Made by a program: the position numbers and the translations under genes
The notes under the pieces: model-generated
Databases searched by the model: none
What the model saw: only the letters and a program-made list of their open reading frames with translations
Told to the model about the DNA's origin: nothing
NCBI RefSeq assembly: GCF_021044935.1
Contig: NZ_JAJNMP010000001.1
Span: 186,001-250,000 of the forward strand
Source of the DNA: Agromyces cavernae
GTDB taxonomy: Bacteria; Actinomycetota; Actinomycetes; Actinomycetales; Microbacteriaceae
Direction of reading: 5' to 3'
DNA length: 64,000 bases
Part shown: positions 38,942-47,123 of the stretch, one piece after another
Numbering within the stretch: the first letter of the stretch is position 1
How the letters are laid out: each line of letters starts with the position of its first letter

Positions 38942-39510
38942 GGTTCTCCCGTCGTGGATGTCGCAATAGTGGCTCCCATGCTAGCCGCAGAGCCCTTCCC
39001 GGTGCCGGGCGATTCGCCCGAGCCGTGCCCGCGAGTCGGCACTCCGACGTCGAGGTTGTGGGAAGTTCGCCTTAACCCTCTATCTCTTAACAGTGTTAAC
39101 CGCTGTGGAAACTGTGGATGACGAAGCGCCGGCCACGGAATCACACCGATCCCGGGCCATCCGATCTGTGAACAGTGTGTGGATTCACGAACGGATGCCG
39201 CTCGTGTACGTCGAACGCCGATCAGTGTTCTTCACAGGGGAGCCGATGAACTGAACAGGCACGACATGGTTGCTCGTTAACTATCCACAGGTTCTCCACA
39301 ACTGTGGGATTCGCGTCCGGGAGGGTCTGCATGGCGCCTGCAGACCCCGTTTCGTCGCCGTTTCAGTGGGTTGAGGAGCGAGCGCAGCGAGCGCCCCGAG
39401 TTCGGTCGGTTGAGGAGCGAGCGCAGCGAGCGTCTCGAAACCCCGGCTTCGGGGAGGTGGCTCCGAGACGCGTCCTCCTGCGTCGGGCGCTCCTCAACCC
39501 CACGCCTGCC
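38942..39510. other. oriC: Replication origin oriC (dnaN-dnaA gap)
   Basis: The gap between dnaA and dnaN is the origin position in most Actinobacteria. It has DnaA-box-like nonamers TGTGGAAAC (39104-39112), TGTGGATGA (39113-39121), TGTGGATTC (39178-39186), CTATCCACA (39281-39289), TTCTCCACA (39292-39300) and TGTGGGATT (39303-39311). The AT-rich run cttaaccctctatctcttaacagtgttaac-like DNA at 39071-39100 is a candidate unwinding element. All boxes carry at least one mismatch to TTATCCACA. The dnaA-proximal part, 39367-39500, is filled by the dispersed repeat. Confidence 0.85.
39367..39500. repeat. Dispersed palindromic repeat next to the dnaA stop
   Basis: Two tandem left arms (ggttgaggagcgagcgcagc-type, 39367-39396 and 39409-39442) are followed by a right arm ending in gggcgctcctcaacccc (to 39500), giving a long inverted repeat 11 bases from the dnaA stop. 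It may also serve as dnaA terminator. Confidence 0.85.
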
Positions 39511-40938
39511 TCAGCGGTAGCGGCTCGTCTGCTTGATGCGTGCGGTGAGCTCGGTGACCTGGTTGTAGATCGACCGGCGCTCCTTCATGAGCTCCGAGAT
39601 CTTCTTGTTCGCGTACATGACGGTGGTGTGGTCGCGGTTGCCGAACAGCTGGCCGATCTTCGGCAACGACAGGTTCGTGAGTTCGCGGCAGAGGTACATC
39701 GCGATCTGCCGTGCCGTCGCCACCGCCTGCGATCGGCTCGAGCCATAGAGATCGTCGACGGTGAGCTTGAAGTACTCGGCCGTGGCGGTGATGATGTCGA
39801 CCGGCGCGACGACGTTGTCGGAGTCATCGGTGATCAGGTCCTTCAGGACCGTCTGCACGAGGGGCATGTCGACCGGCGTGCGGTTGAGGCTCGCGAACGC
39901 CGTGACGCGGATGAGCGTGCCCTCGAGCTCGCGGATGTTGCTCGATACCTTCGACGCCATGTACTCGAGGATCTCGTCGGGCACCTGGAGGCGTTCGGAC
40001 TGCGCCTTCTTGCGAAGGATCGCGATACGCGTCTCGAGGTCGGGCGCCTGCACGTCGGTGATGAGGCCCCACTCGAACCGGCTGCGCATGCGGTCTTCGA
40101 AGCCCGTGAGATGCTTCGGCGGCACGTCGCTCGTGATCACGACCTGCTTGTTGTGGTCGTGCAGGGTGTTGAAGGTGTGGAAGAACGCCTCCTGCGTCTC
40201 CGCCTTGCCCTGCAGGAACTGGATGTCGTCGATCAGCAGGATGTCGATGTTGCGGTAGCGCTGCTGGAAGAGCGAGCCGCGGTTGTTGGCGATCGAGTTG
40301 ATGAAGTCGTTCGTGAATTCCTCGGACGACACGTACCGCACGCGGATGCCCGGGTACAGGCTCATCGCGTAATGGCCGATCGCGTGCAGGAGGTGCGTCT
40401 TGCCGAGACCCGAGTCGCCGTAGATGAACAGCGGGTTGTATGCCTTCGCGGGTGCCTCGGCCACCGCGACGGCCGCCGCGTGCGCGAATCGGTTGGACTG
40501 GCCGATGACGAAGCTGTCGAACGCGTACTTCGGGTTGAGGCGCGTATCGCGGGTGGAACCCGGGGTCGTGTTCTCGAAGACCGACTGCGGCGATGCCGGG
40601 AGCTCGACCGGGTCGCTCAGGTCGTCGACGAAGGCGGCTTGGGGCTCGGGCGCCGGTGCACGCAGCTCCTCGAGCTCGGGGTTGACGACGACATAGAAGG
40701 AGGTCACGGGCGCCGGCGCGTCGACCTCGCTCATCGCGGAGAGCAGCGAGACCCGCATGCGCTGGTTGAGCATGCTCGCCGTGAAGTCGTTGGGAACCTC
40801 GAGGTAGAAGGTGCCGGCCGCGATGCCCTTCGGCTCGACGAGGTTCAGGAATCCCTGCAGCATCGGCGTGATCGCATCGTCGTCTGACAGCCGATCGAGG
40901 ATCGTCGCCCATGTGTCGGAAATGGGCTGCTCTGTCAT
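39511..40938 (-). CDS. dnaA: Chromosomal replication initiator DnaA
   Basis: A 475-residue initiator. Domain I is at about 1-90, then a Pro/Ala/Glu-rich domain II linker. The AAA+ domain has Walker A GDSGLGKTHLLHAIGH (about 173-188), Walker B DILLIDDIQFL, and the Arg finger region DRMRSRFEWGL. Domain IV ends with LPKIGQLFGNRDHTTVMYA, the DnaA-box binding signature. ATG at 40938 is preceded by GGGGAACG; an in-frame TTG four codons earlier is less likely. DnaA-box-like sites lie on both sides of the gene. Confidence 0.98.
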   Translation of the reverse strand: MTEQPISDTWATILDRLSDDDAITPMLQGFLNLVEPKGIAAGTFYLEVPNDFTASMLNQRMRVSLLSAMSEVDAPAPVTSFYVVVNPELEELRAPAPEPQAAFVDDLSDPVELPASPQSVFENTTPGSTRDTRLNPKYAFDSFVIGQSNRFAHAAAVAVAEAPAKAYNPLFIYGDSGLGKTHLLHAIGHYAMSLYPGIRVRYVSSEEFTNDFINSIANNRGSLFQQRYRNIDILLIDDIQFLQGKAETQEAFFHTFNTLHDHNKQVVITSDVPPKHLTGFEDRMRSRFEWGLITDVQAPDLETRIAILRKKAQSERLQVPDEILEYMASKVSSNIRELEGTLIRVTAFASLNRTPVDMPLVQTVLKDLITDDSDNVVAPVDIITATAEYFKLTVDDLYGSSRSQAVATARQIAMYLCRELTNLSLPKIGQLFGNRDHTTVMYANKKISELMKERRSIYNQVTELTARIKQTSRYR

Positions 40939-41376
40939 CGTTCCCCGCAATCGGTCTGGGTGCCCGGTACGCCGCCTGATCGATCCCCCGATCGATGAAG
41001 CAAAGCGGCGCGAGGCGCGTGTTCACAGGTTATCCACGTCCTGTGGGCAGTTTCGGGAAGTCGCCCGAGATTCCGCGCGCAAGGCTGGGGATAACTGGTG
41101 TCAAACGCTATCCAAAACAGGCCCTGTGGACAAATGCCGATTGGAGGATTCGATCGCCCGCGCGTGTCGCTCCACAGGCATCATCGAGGTTGGGGGGATA
41201 CTGTGGGGTTCGATCTGCGCCTCGGACGCGGCCCCTCGGTTTGACCCTGAGCCACGGAGGCCGTAGTTTTAATCAGTTGACCCCAGCCCTTTGGGCACCC
41301 AGTTTTCCCGCCATCGCGCTGCACCACCTGTCGCAGCTGCTTCCCGGCGAGGAGATCCAACAGCCGGAGAAGAAGA
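40939..41376. promoter_or_regulatory. dnaA/rpmH divergent region with DnaA boxes and rpmH promoter
   Basis: No gene lies in this 438-base gap. DnaA-box-like sites are TTATCCACG (41030-41038), TGGGGATAA (41086-41094), CTATCCAAA (41108-41116), TGTGGACAA (41125-41133) and TGTGGGGTT (41202-41210), consistent with autoregulation of dnaA or a second part of the origin. A strong rpmH promoter is TTGACC (41241-41246), 17-base spacer, TAGTTT (41264-41269), leaving a leader of about 100 bases. Confidence 0.75.
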
Positions 41377-41514
41377 ATGAGCAAGCGTACGTTCCAGCCG
41401 AACAACCGTCGTCGCGCCAAGAAGCACGGCTTCCGCCTTCGCATGCGCACCCGCGCCGGTCGTGCCATCCTCTCGGCACGCCGCGCCAAGGGCCGCACCG
41501 AACTCTCCGCGTAG
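41377..41514 (+). CDS. rpmH: 50S ribosomal protein bL34
   Basis: A 45-residue, highly basic ribosomal protein: [19 protein letters not shown] followed by [20 protein letters not shown]. It is the first gene of the conserved rightward block at the origin, and rnpA follows after seven bases. GGAGAAGAAG lies just upstream of the ATG. Confidence 0.98.
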   Translation: MSKRTFQPNNRRRAKKHGFRLRMRTRAGRAILSARRAKGRTELSA

Positions 41515-41521
41515 TCTTTCG

Positions 41522-41917
41522 GTGCTCGCCAAAGCCAATCGCATCACGAGCGCCGACGACTATCGAGTCATCGTGCGCCGAGGTGCGAAGGTCGCGGGTG
41601 CCCACACCGTGAGCTACCTGCGCCCACGGGAGTCGGGCACCGACGCACGCTTCGGCTTCATCGTCTCGAAGAAGGTCGGGGGCGCTGTGCGCCGCAACCT
41701 CGTGCGTCGGCGGCTGAAGGCCGCGTGCTACGAGGCACTCTGCGACGACGTGGCGGGCGCCGACATCGCCGGTGTCGATGTGGTGGTGCGTGCTCTGCCC
41801 TCGGCGTCGGCGGCCGACTGGGCATCCCTGCGGTCCGAGGTGTTCGCCGCAGTGTCGAACCGCCGCGCACGCGAGCGCGCTGCGGGCGCCTCACCCGTGC
41901 CTTCGAAGGGTGTGTGA
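41522..41917 (+). CDS. rnpA: Ribonuclease P protein component
   Basis: A 131-residue protein subunit that assists the RNase P RNA in trimming tRNA 5' ends. The RNR signature is RRNLVRRRLKAACYEAL, preceded by RFGFIVSKKVGGAV. The start is GTG at 41522, seven bases after rpmH; family homology starts at LAKANRITSADDYR. The C-terminal tail is basic and variable. Confidence 0.96.
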   Translation: MLAKANRITSADDYRVIVRRGAKVAGAHTVSYLRPRESGTDARFGFIVSKKVGGAVRRNLVRRRLKAACYEALCDDVAGADIAGVDVVVRALPSASAADWASLRSEVFAAVSNRRARERAAGASPVPSKGV

Positions 41918-41919
41918 CG

Positions 41920-42384
41920 ATGCGCACCGCGGCCCTGTTCGTACTGCTCATCCCCCGCAACCTCGGGGTGCTGCTGATCCGCGGCTACCGAGCCGTCATC
42001 TCCCCGCTCTACGGGGATGTCTGCAGGTACTACCCCTCATGCTCGGCCTACGGGCTCGGCTCGGTCCAACAACGCGGGCTCGTCGTCGGTTCGCTGCTCA
42101 CCGCCTGGCGCATCGTGCGGTGCAACCCCTGGTCGGCCGGCGGCATCGACGACGTCCGCGTCGCGCGGCACGGTCGCTACCGTGTCACCCCCTTCGGCTG
42201 GGTCGTTCCTGCCGGCGCCGTTTCCATGACGGATGTCCCTGCCGACGCACATGTCCACGGTCAGGCCCACTCGCACGATCACACCGAGCACGGGGCATCC
42301 GACTACCTGAACGCCGCACCGGTCGCGCCTCGCCGCGATGCGGTGCTCGCCACCTCCAACGCCGCAGTGTCCCGAAAGGACTGA
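41920..42384 (+). CDS. yidD: Membrane protein insertion efficiency factor YidD
   Basis: YidD helps YidC-dependent membrane insertion. The conserved core is RNLGVLLIRGYRAVISPLYG, CRYYPSCSAYG with its two cysteines, and TAWRIVRCNPWSAGGIDDV. At 154 residues it is longer than the usual 70-110, owing to a histidine-rich tail (HVHGQAHSHDHTEHG). ATG at 41920 sits ten bases after GAAGGG; a GTG at 41914 overlapping the rnpA stop is possible. Confidence 0.93.
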   Translation: MRTAALFVLLIPRNLGVLLIRGYRAVISPLYGDVCRYYPSCSAYGLGSVQQRGLVVGSLLTAWRIVRCNPWSAGGIDDVRVARHGRYRVTPFGWVVPAGAVSMTDVPADAHVHGQAHSHDHTEHGASDYLNAAPVAPRRDAVLATSNAAVSRKD

Positions 42385-42393
42385 TCCAGCTCC

Positions 42394-43353
42394 ATGGATA
42401 TCATCAGCATCATCCTCTGGCCCATCAAATGGGTCATCGAGCTGATCCTCGTCGCGTTCCACTCCCTGTGGACGTTCCTCGGCCTCGATCCGAACGCCGG
42501 TGTCACCTGGGTGCTGTCGATCGTCGGCCTCGTCATCGTCGTGCGGGCCGCGCTGATTCCGATCTTCGTCCGCCAGATCAAGAGCCAGCGGCGCATGCTC
42601 GAGGTCGCGCCGCAGCTGAAGAAGATCCAGGACAAGTACAAGGGCAAGAAGGACCAGTTCTCGCGCGAGGCGATGTCGCGCGAGACGATGGAGCTCTACA
42701 AGAAGACGGGCACCAACCCGCTCTCGTCGTGCCTTCCGTTGCTGCTGCAGATGCCGATCTTCTTCGGCCTCTTCTCGGTGCTCAACGACGCGTCGATCCA
42801 CGCGGCCCGTGGCGGCGTCGGCGTGCTGACTCCGACGCTGGCCGAGTCGTTCTCGAACGCCGAGTTCCTCGGGGCGCCTCTGAGCGACACGTTCATCAAC
42901 GCATGGAACAACAACTTCCAGCCCTGGCAGGTCATGGTCGTGGCCTCGGTCATGATCGTGCTGATGACCGCCTCGCAGTTCATCACGCAGCTGCAGATCG
43001 TCTCGAAGAACATGTCGCCCGAGACCAAGGCGAGCCCCATGTTCCGGCAGCAGCGCATCCTCTTGTACCTGCTCCCCCTCGTCTTCGCGTTCTCGGGTGT
43101 CGCCTTCCCCATCGGCGTCATGTTCTACTGGCTCGTCTCGAACTTCTGGACGATGGGCCAGCAGTTCGTCGTCATCCGCAACATGCCGACGCCCGGCAGT
43201 GAGGCGGCGAAGGCCCGTGAGGCGCGCCTCGCGAAGAAGGGCAAGCTCGTCGTCGACGATGCCTCAGGCGACGTGATCGTCGTCGAGGAGCCCAAGAAGA
43301 CTCAACGCCAGCAGCCGATGAGCAAGTCGCGCGCGAAGAAGCAAGGAAAGTAG
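42394..43353 (+). CDS. yidC: Membrane protein insertase YidC
   Basis: A 319-residue Oxa1/YidC insertase of the Gram-positive type without the large periplasmic domain. Five or so transmembrane helices are visible, with the polar cytoplasmic hairpin (LKKIQDKYKGKKDQFSREAM) and the conserved positive groove residue in VRQIKSQRRM. The signature TNPLSSCLPLLLQMPIFFGL lies in the middle. The C-terminal tail is lysine-rich. It follows yidD by nine bases. Confidence 0.97.
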   Translation: MDIISIILWPIKWVIELILVAFHSLWTFLGLDPNAGVTWVLSIVGLVIVVRAALIPIFVRQIKSQRRMLEVAPQLKKIQDKYKGKKDQFSREAMSRETMELYKKTGTNPLSSCLPLLLQMPIFFGLFSVLNDASIHAARGGVGVLTPTLAESFSNAEFLGAPLSDTFINAWNNNFQPWQVMVVASVMIVLMTASQFITQLQIVSKNMSPETKASPMFRQQRILLYLLPLVFAFSGVAFPIGVMFYWLVSNFWTMGQQFVVIRNMPTPGSEAAKAREARLAKKGKLVVDDASGDVIVVEEPKKTQRQQPMSKSRAKKQGK

Positions 43354-43356
43354 ACC

Positions 43357-43854
43357 ATGACCGACGTTCAGCACGACGCCGAGCACCGATCGACCGCGCA
43401 GCTCGAAGAAGAAGGCGATATCGCCGCCGACTACATCGAGGAGCTCCTCGACATCACCGACCTCGACGGCGACATCGACATCGATGCGCGCAACGGTCGG
43501 GCGTATATTTCGGTGAATGCCGGCGAGGGCGCCAACCTGAGCATGCTTTCGAAGCCCGAGACCGTCAGCGCGTTGCAGGAACTCACCCGCCTCGCGGTGC
43601 AGACGAAGACCGGCGTGTTCTCGAGGCTGATCCTCGACATCGGCGGCTCGCGTGACGCGCGCCGCGAGGAGTTGGCGAAGCTCGTGTCCCGTGCGATCGA
43701 ACGCATCGAGGGCGGTGCCGCCTCTGCTGCGCTCCCGCCGATGTCGTCGTACGAGCGCAAGCTCGTGCACGACCTCGTCGCCGAGCGCGGCTTCCACTCG
43801 GAGTCGAACGGCGAGGGCGCCGACCGGCACACGGTCATCACTCGCGTCGGCTGA
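43357..43854 (+). CDS. jag: Jag/KhpB R3H-domain RNA-binding protein
   Basis: A 165-residue protein with a KH-like middle (ISVNAGEGANLSMLSKPETV) and an R3H domain (ERKLVHDLVAERGFHSESNG), lacking the N-terminal Jag_N domain as usual in Actinobacteria. KhpB-type proteins bind RNA and affect division and wall growth. It follows yidC by three bases. A parS site begins two bases after the stop. Confidence 0.93.
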   Translation: MTDVQHDAEHRSTAQLEEEGDIAADYIEELLDITDLDGDIDIDARNGRAYISVNAGEGANLSMLSKPETVSALQELTRLAVQTKTGVFSRLILDIGGSRDARREELAKLVSRAIERIEGGAASAALPPMSSYERKLVHDLVAERGFHSESNGEGADRHTVITRVG

Positions 43855-43855
43855 C

Positions 43856-43869
43856 GTTTCACGTGAAAC
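43856..43869. other. parS: parS site 1 (jag-rsmG junction)
   Basis: GTTTCACGTGAAAC, the perfect parS core, occupies the 16-base gap between jag and rsmG and covers the place where the rsmG ribosome site would be. It is also readable as VSRET in the rsmG frame. Confidence 0.97.
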
Positions 43870-43870
43870 G

Positions 43871-44506
43871 ATGATCGACGGACTCGAGCCCGAGCCGGCC
43901 GCGGCCGCCGAACTCTTCGGCAACCATCTCGAAGCCGGCAGGGCATTCACGACGGCGCTCGCGCGCTACGGGGAGGAGTTGGGGCTGATCGGTCCACTCG
44001 AACTCCCCCGCTTGTGGACCAGGCACATCCTCAACAGCGCACTCGTGGCACCGCTCATGCGACCGGGGCGCGTCGGTGATGTCGGATCCGGCGCCGGCCT
44101 GCCGGGGTTGGTGCTCGCGATCATCCGACCAGACGTCTCGTTCACGCTCATCGAGCCGATGGAACGTCGGGTTGCGTGGCTCGAGCGACAGGTGAACGAG
44201 CTCGAACTTTCGAATGTGTCGGTGGTGCGCGCTCGTGCTGAGGAGTCGAAGCTGTTCGATTCGCTCGACCAGGTGACTGCCCGTGCCGTCAGTGCGCTGC
44301 GCACGTTGATCCCCGTCACCGCTCCCCTGCTCCGCGCCGGCGGCGAACTCGTGCTCATGAAGGGCGCCGGCGTCGACGGCGAGATCGGCGCGGCCGAGAA
44401 GGCGATCCGCAAGTACAAGCTGCGCGATGTCGAGGTGCTGGTGCTCGGCGAGGGTCTCGTGCCGGCGAGCGAGGTCACACGGGTGTTCCGGGCCACGGTC
44501 GACTGA
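43871..44506 (+). CDS. rsmG: 16S rRNA (guanine527-N7)-methyltransferase
   Basis: A 211-residue SAM-dependent methyltransferase modifying G527 of 16S rRNA (formerly GidB). The SAM site is VGDVGSGAGLPGLVLAI, with LIEPMERRVAWL and TARAVSALRTLIP following. Loss in relatives gives low-level streptomycin resistance. ATG at 43871 directly follows parS 1, so there is no canonical Shine-Dalgarno; translation may be coupled to jag. Confidence 0.95.
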   Translation: MIDGLEPEPAAAAELFGNHLEAGRAFTTALARYGEELGLIGPLELPRLWTRHILNSALVAPLMRPGRVGDVGSGAGLPGLVLAIIRPDVSFTLIEPMERRVAWLERQVNELELSNVSVVRARAEESKLFDSLDQVTARAVSALRTLIPVTAPLLRAGGELVLMKGAGVDGEIGAAEKAIRKYKLRDVEVLVLGEGLVPASEVTRVFRATVD

Positions 44507-44883
44507 CCTGTCGGCGCCTGGCTTGCGAGTGACCTCTCGCTCGTGGCAGATGATGCGCTCGGCGGACGTGGGTGACGTGTGTTCAGAACGATGGCCCGGT
44601 TCGCGTCTCACGCGGAACTCGCACCGGCGTCTCACACCGAACCTGCACCGGCGCCTCCCACGTCAACTCGCACCGGCGTCTCACACGTTTCACGTGAAAC
44701 ATTTACGGCCGGGATCTGGCGCTGGGTAAGAGTCGAGGGTCGGCTGGTGTCGTCGAGGTCGTACTTGCGGACCTCGGGGCATGCCACCGTGCCCCGCCAG
44801 TCCGTGCTTCGGCCAGGCTCCGCTTAGCGCTCTGCGAACACTTGGCGGTTCGCTTGCGCTGCCCGGCGCGCGCGACGCCCGCG
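44507..44883. repeat. Gap with 24-base tandem repeat abutting parS 2
   Basis: Units beginning gcgtctcac and ending gcaccg repeat three times (44603-44626, 44627-44650, 44651-44675) with a partial fourth running into parS 2 at 44687. No gene was recognised in this interval. Confidence 0.7.
44687..44700. other. parS: parS site 2
   Basis: A perfect GTTTCACGTGAAAC core in non-coding DNA after rsmG, at the end of the 24-base tandem repeat. Confidence 0.97.
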
Positions 44884-45210
44884 CTACTCCGGTCGACTGC
44901 GATCGGCGATGTGAGCGGGTAGGTCGGCGGAGGACTCGGTGGGAGACCTTGCTTTCTGGGGAGCCGCCTCAGCGTCGAAGCTCGGATCCGCATCAGGCCC
45001 AGATGCGACGCCACCGCTTCGCTCTCCGACAGCAGCCTTGGGGTCTGACGGCCCACCCCCGAGGTGCCGTGCGATCGCCGACCGCGACCAGCCAGCCGCC
45101 CGAGCGACTGCAACGACGCACGTACGGCATCGCCTTCACAAGTGCCCGGTCTCCAGCATGTCCAGCGAGGCTTCGACGGCGAGGATCGTCTCAGCCCTTT
45201 CCCGCTTCAT
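44884..45210 (-). pseudogene. Decayed small HTH protein (in-frame stop)
   Basis: On the minus strand an ATG at 45210 begins MKRERAETILAVEASLDMLE, interrupted by TGA at 45136-45138. The same frame continues with VVAVARAAGWSRSAIARHLG, then a disordered tail to TAG at 44884. The two halves resemble one family of short actinobacterial proteins with a helix-turn-helix of type ARAAGWSWxAIARxLG, so this looks like a gene broken by a nonsense or indel change. Alternatively only one half is translated. The family resemblance is from recall, not a search. Confidence 0.5.
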
Positions 45211-45563
45211 CCGGTTGATCTACTCAGCGTGCCGAGAACTTCGCTCCTGCCGCCCGTGGATCAGCGCGGACATGGCGCGCGGCTGGACGTTCGCAAGTAT
45301 CGCTACGCGCATGTGCCCGAGGCCAGCAGCCCGGAGGTCCGTGACGGGCTCACGCACCGGACCGCCCGACGCCGACGCCGTGGTGGCGGCGACCCTATTG
45401 CCCTCAGCCGCTTTCCGGCGCCGCTCGCGTGCAGTGTTCTCCGCCCGGCATCGGGGCGCACGGCACTTATGCGTCGCGGAGAACGTGGGCGTCTCGGCAT
45501 GCTTGTGGTCGGACGGGCGGGTGAACCGGGCACTCACGGGATCACCGCCGATAGAGTGCCCGA
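45211..45563. other. Gap without a recognisable gene
   Basis: Open frames exist on both strands but have no ribosome site or family motif. Near its right end TAGAGT (45552-45557) lies six bases before the GTG at 45564 and looks like the -10 element of the next gene. Confidence 0.5.
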
Positions 45564-46124
45564 GTGATCGAATTCAGCGCCGGAGTTCCTCAACCGACCG
45601 ACTTCTGGGGCGTCGTCTTTCCCGCCTACCTCGGCGCCGCCGGCGCAATCATCTCGGGCGGTGTCGCTGCCTGGGCGCTCATCAGGGAGGTTGGAACACG
45701 GAAAGGCCTGGCCGAGGTTGCGCGCGATGCGAACCGCGCCGCTGCCGTCAGCGGCCCACCGCGAGCGATCCAGAATCTCGGCGCCGCCACGGCAGCTGCT
45801 GCTCGCGAGGAGGCGAAGGACGAGACCCCGACCGCGACACAGGCCAGCAGGTCGACAAGCCGCGACGTGAACCCCTGGGAGATCCACACTCTGCGACGCG
45901 GCCACTACATCCTACGGAATGCGTCCGAAAGGCCGACCACTCTGACCGGCTTCGACACGGCCGGCCACATCGTCATCCCTTTCAGCATGCCGCTCACCGT
46001 TCAGCCGGGCGAGGGCTATGAGTTCTACGTGCACCATGTTGCGGGCGGACCCGCGATCCTCACGGTTGAGTTCCGCTGGGAGGCCCCCGACGGTTCCGAG
46101 CGTAGTTGGCGCCAGTTCCTCTGA
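45564..46124 (+). CDS. Hypothetical protein with N-terminal membrane helix
   Basis: A 186-residue protein of unknown function. After a short polar start it has one hydrophobic segment (about 14-42, FWGVVFPAYLGAAGAIISGG), an Ala-rich charged linker (about 45-100) and a C-terminal beta-rich domain (GHYILRNASERPTTLTGFDT, LTVQPGEGYEFYVHHVAGG) that may be an immunoglobulin-like or accessory domain. Many phage- or island-borne accessory proteins look like this. GTG at 45564 with a -10 element six bases upstream suggests a leaderless transcript. It sits in the 2.6 kb insert between rsmG and parA. Confidence 0.65.
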   Translation: MIEFSAGVPQPTDFWGVVFPAYLGAAGAIISGGVAAWALIREVGTRKGLAEVARDANRAAAVSGPPRAIQNLGAATAAAAREEAKDETPTATQASRSTSRDVNPWEIHTLRRGHYILRNASERPTTLTGFDTAGHIVIPFSMPLTVQPGEGYEFYVHHVAGGPAILTVEFRWEAPDGSERSWRQFL

Positions 46125-46253
46125 CCCCGTCATCGCTGCACCGCCGCCGAGACGATATTCGAACTGCTCGTTCGCCGAGCAGTCGCGACCCGGGCTCGAC
46201 GGGCCTTGGGGTGTGTGCGTGTGCGTTGCGGGCCCCACCCTTGTTCAGCGAAT

Positions 46254-46267
46254 GTTTCACGTGAAAC
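46254..46267. other. parS: parS site 3
   Basis: A perfect GTTTCACGTGAAAC core in the gap before parA. Confidence 0.97.
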
Positions 46268-46955
46268 GTGCCGCCGCCCCAGCGGTCGCCCGTTCGCCGG
46301 CCCGTACCTGAACCACATCCCGTTGGGCAGAACGCCATGCAGAGTACGTCACCCCACCGGGCCGAATGCCACGGCGGTCGGCTGAGTGCCGGCCTCCCAC
46401 CGGGCGCCTGTCGAGTTCCGTGTTGGGACATGCCATTCCAGGTAGGACACCAGACTGCGAATCGCAGCAACAGCACACCGGCCTTCCGCCCGGGCCTATC
46501 GGCCGGTCCAGTCGTGGTGCTCTGGGTCGGCGATGGCGCGACTCGATGACGTCCACTGAGGTCGAGCCGGGACTGATCTCCGTCGAGTCACGACGGGTTG
46601 CCGCGCACCTGGCCCTCTGCTCGACCATGGGGGAAAGACGGCGACATCCTCCAACGGGGTTCCTTTTGCGGAATCAGCGCGACCTGGTCCGTGCGATAAC
46701 TGAAGCGGCGAGCCTGACGCCGTGCGGCCGCATTCGGCCGTGGTCTCGACCGAGCCGCGTCCGGGGCGCGCGGGTGCTTCCGGGAGGATCAGTACGAGCG
46801 GCGCCAGCGCGCATCCGAGGTGGTGAGCCTGAAATACAGCGAGCCGCCTCGCGCATCATCATGTGCAATCCGCTCCGGATGGAGCTCTCCGGACCACGCT
46901 GGCGCACGGGGCAGTCAACTGCATCAGTGGACCGACGTGCAACGTCGGCAAGCAT

Positions 46956-46969
46956 GTTTCACGTGAAAC
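46956..46969. other. parS: parS site 4
   Basis: A perfect 16-base TGTTTCACGTGAAACA at 46955-46970. It lies in the open frame upstream of the chosen parA start, where it would read VSRET. Confidence 0.97.
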
Positions 46970-47123
46970 ATCGCACGATTCCGATCCGCGAGCCAAGCAA
47001 TCGGTGCAATTCTCTACGAATGCGCCGAATCCGAGGCTCCCGTCGGAGGAGCCGGTTAAGCTTGACACTCGGGTCGACCCGCCAACTGCGGCCATCGACG
47101 CAGGGCGAGAAGGAGCGAACGGC

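Larger units (their letters stand above)
46125..47123. other. Gene-poor gap before parA with parS 3 and parS 4
   Basis: No convincing gene in about 1 kb. Open frames on both strands lack ribosome sites and family motifs. The parA reading frame itself is open back to 46863. AAGGAG at 47110-47115 is the parA ribosome site. Confidence 0.5.

Noticed and set aside
44603-44675. Possible CRISPR array
   Set aside because: Units are 24 bases in direct tandem without unique spacers, and no cas genes are present.
45064-45567. Plus-strand 167-codon frame in the rsmG-parA insert
   Set aside because: Lacks a ribosome site and recognisable motifs, and lies opposite the decayed HTH gene.
46268-46549. Plus-strand 93-codon frame in the parA upstream gap
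   Set aside because: No ribosome site, no motif, begins at the parS palindrome; likely chance.
46863-47123. Longer parA start reaching back to 46863
   Set aside because: The ribosome site at 47110-47115 fits ATG 47124; upstream codons have no initiation signal, though they include a second in-frame VSRET.
44507-47123. Insertion sequence or transposase in the rsmG-parA insert
   Set aside because: No transposase motif, terminal inverted repeats or target duplications were found.
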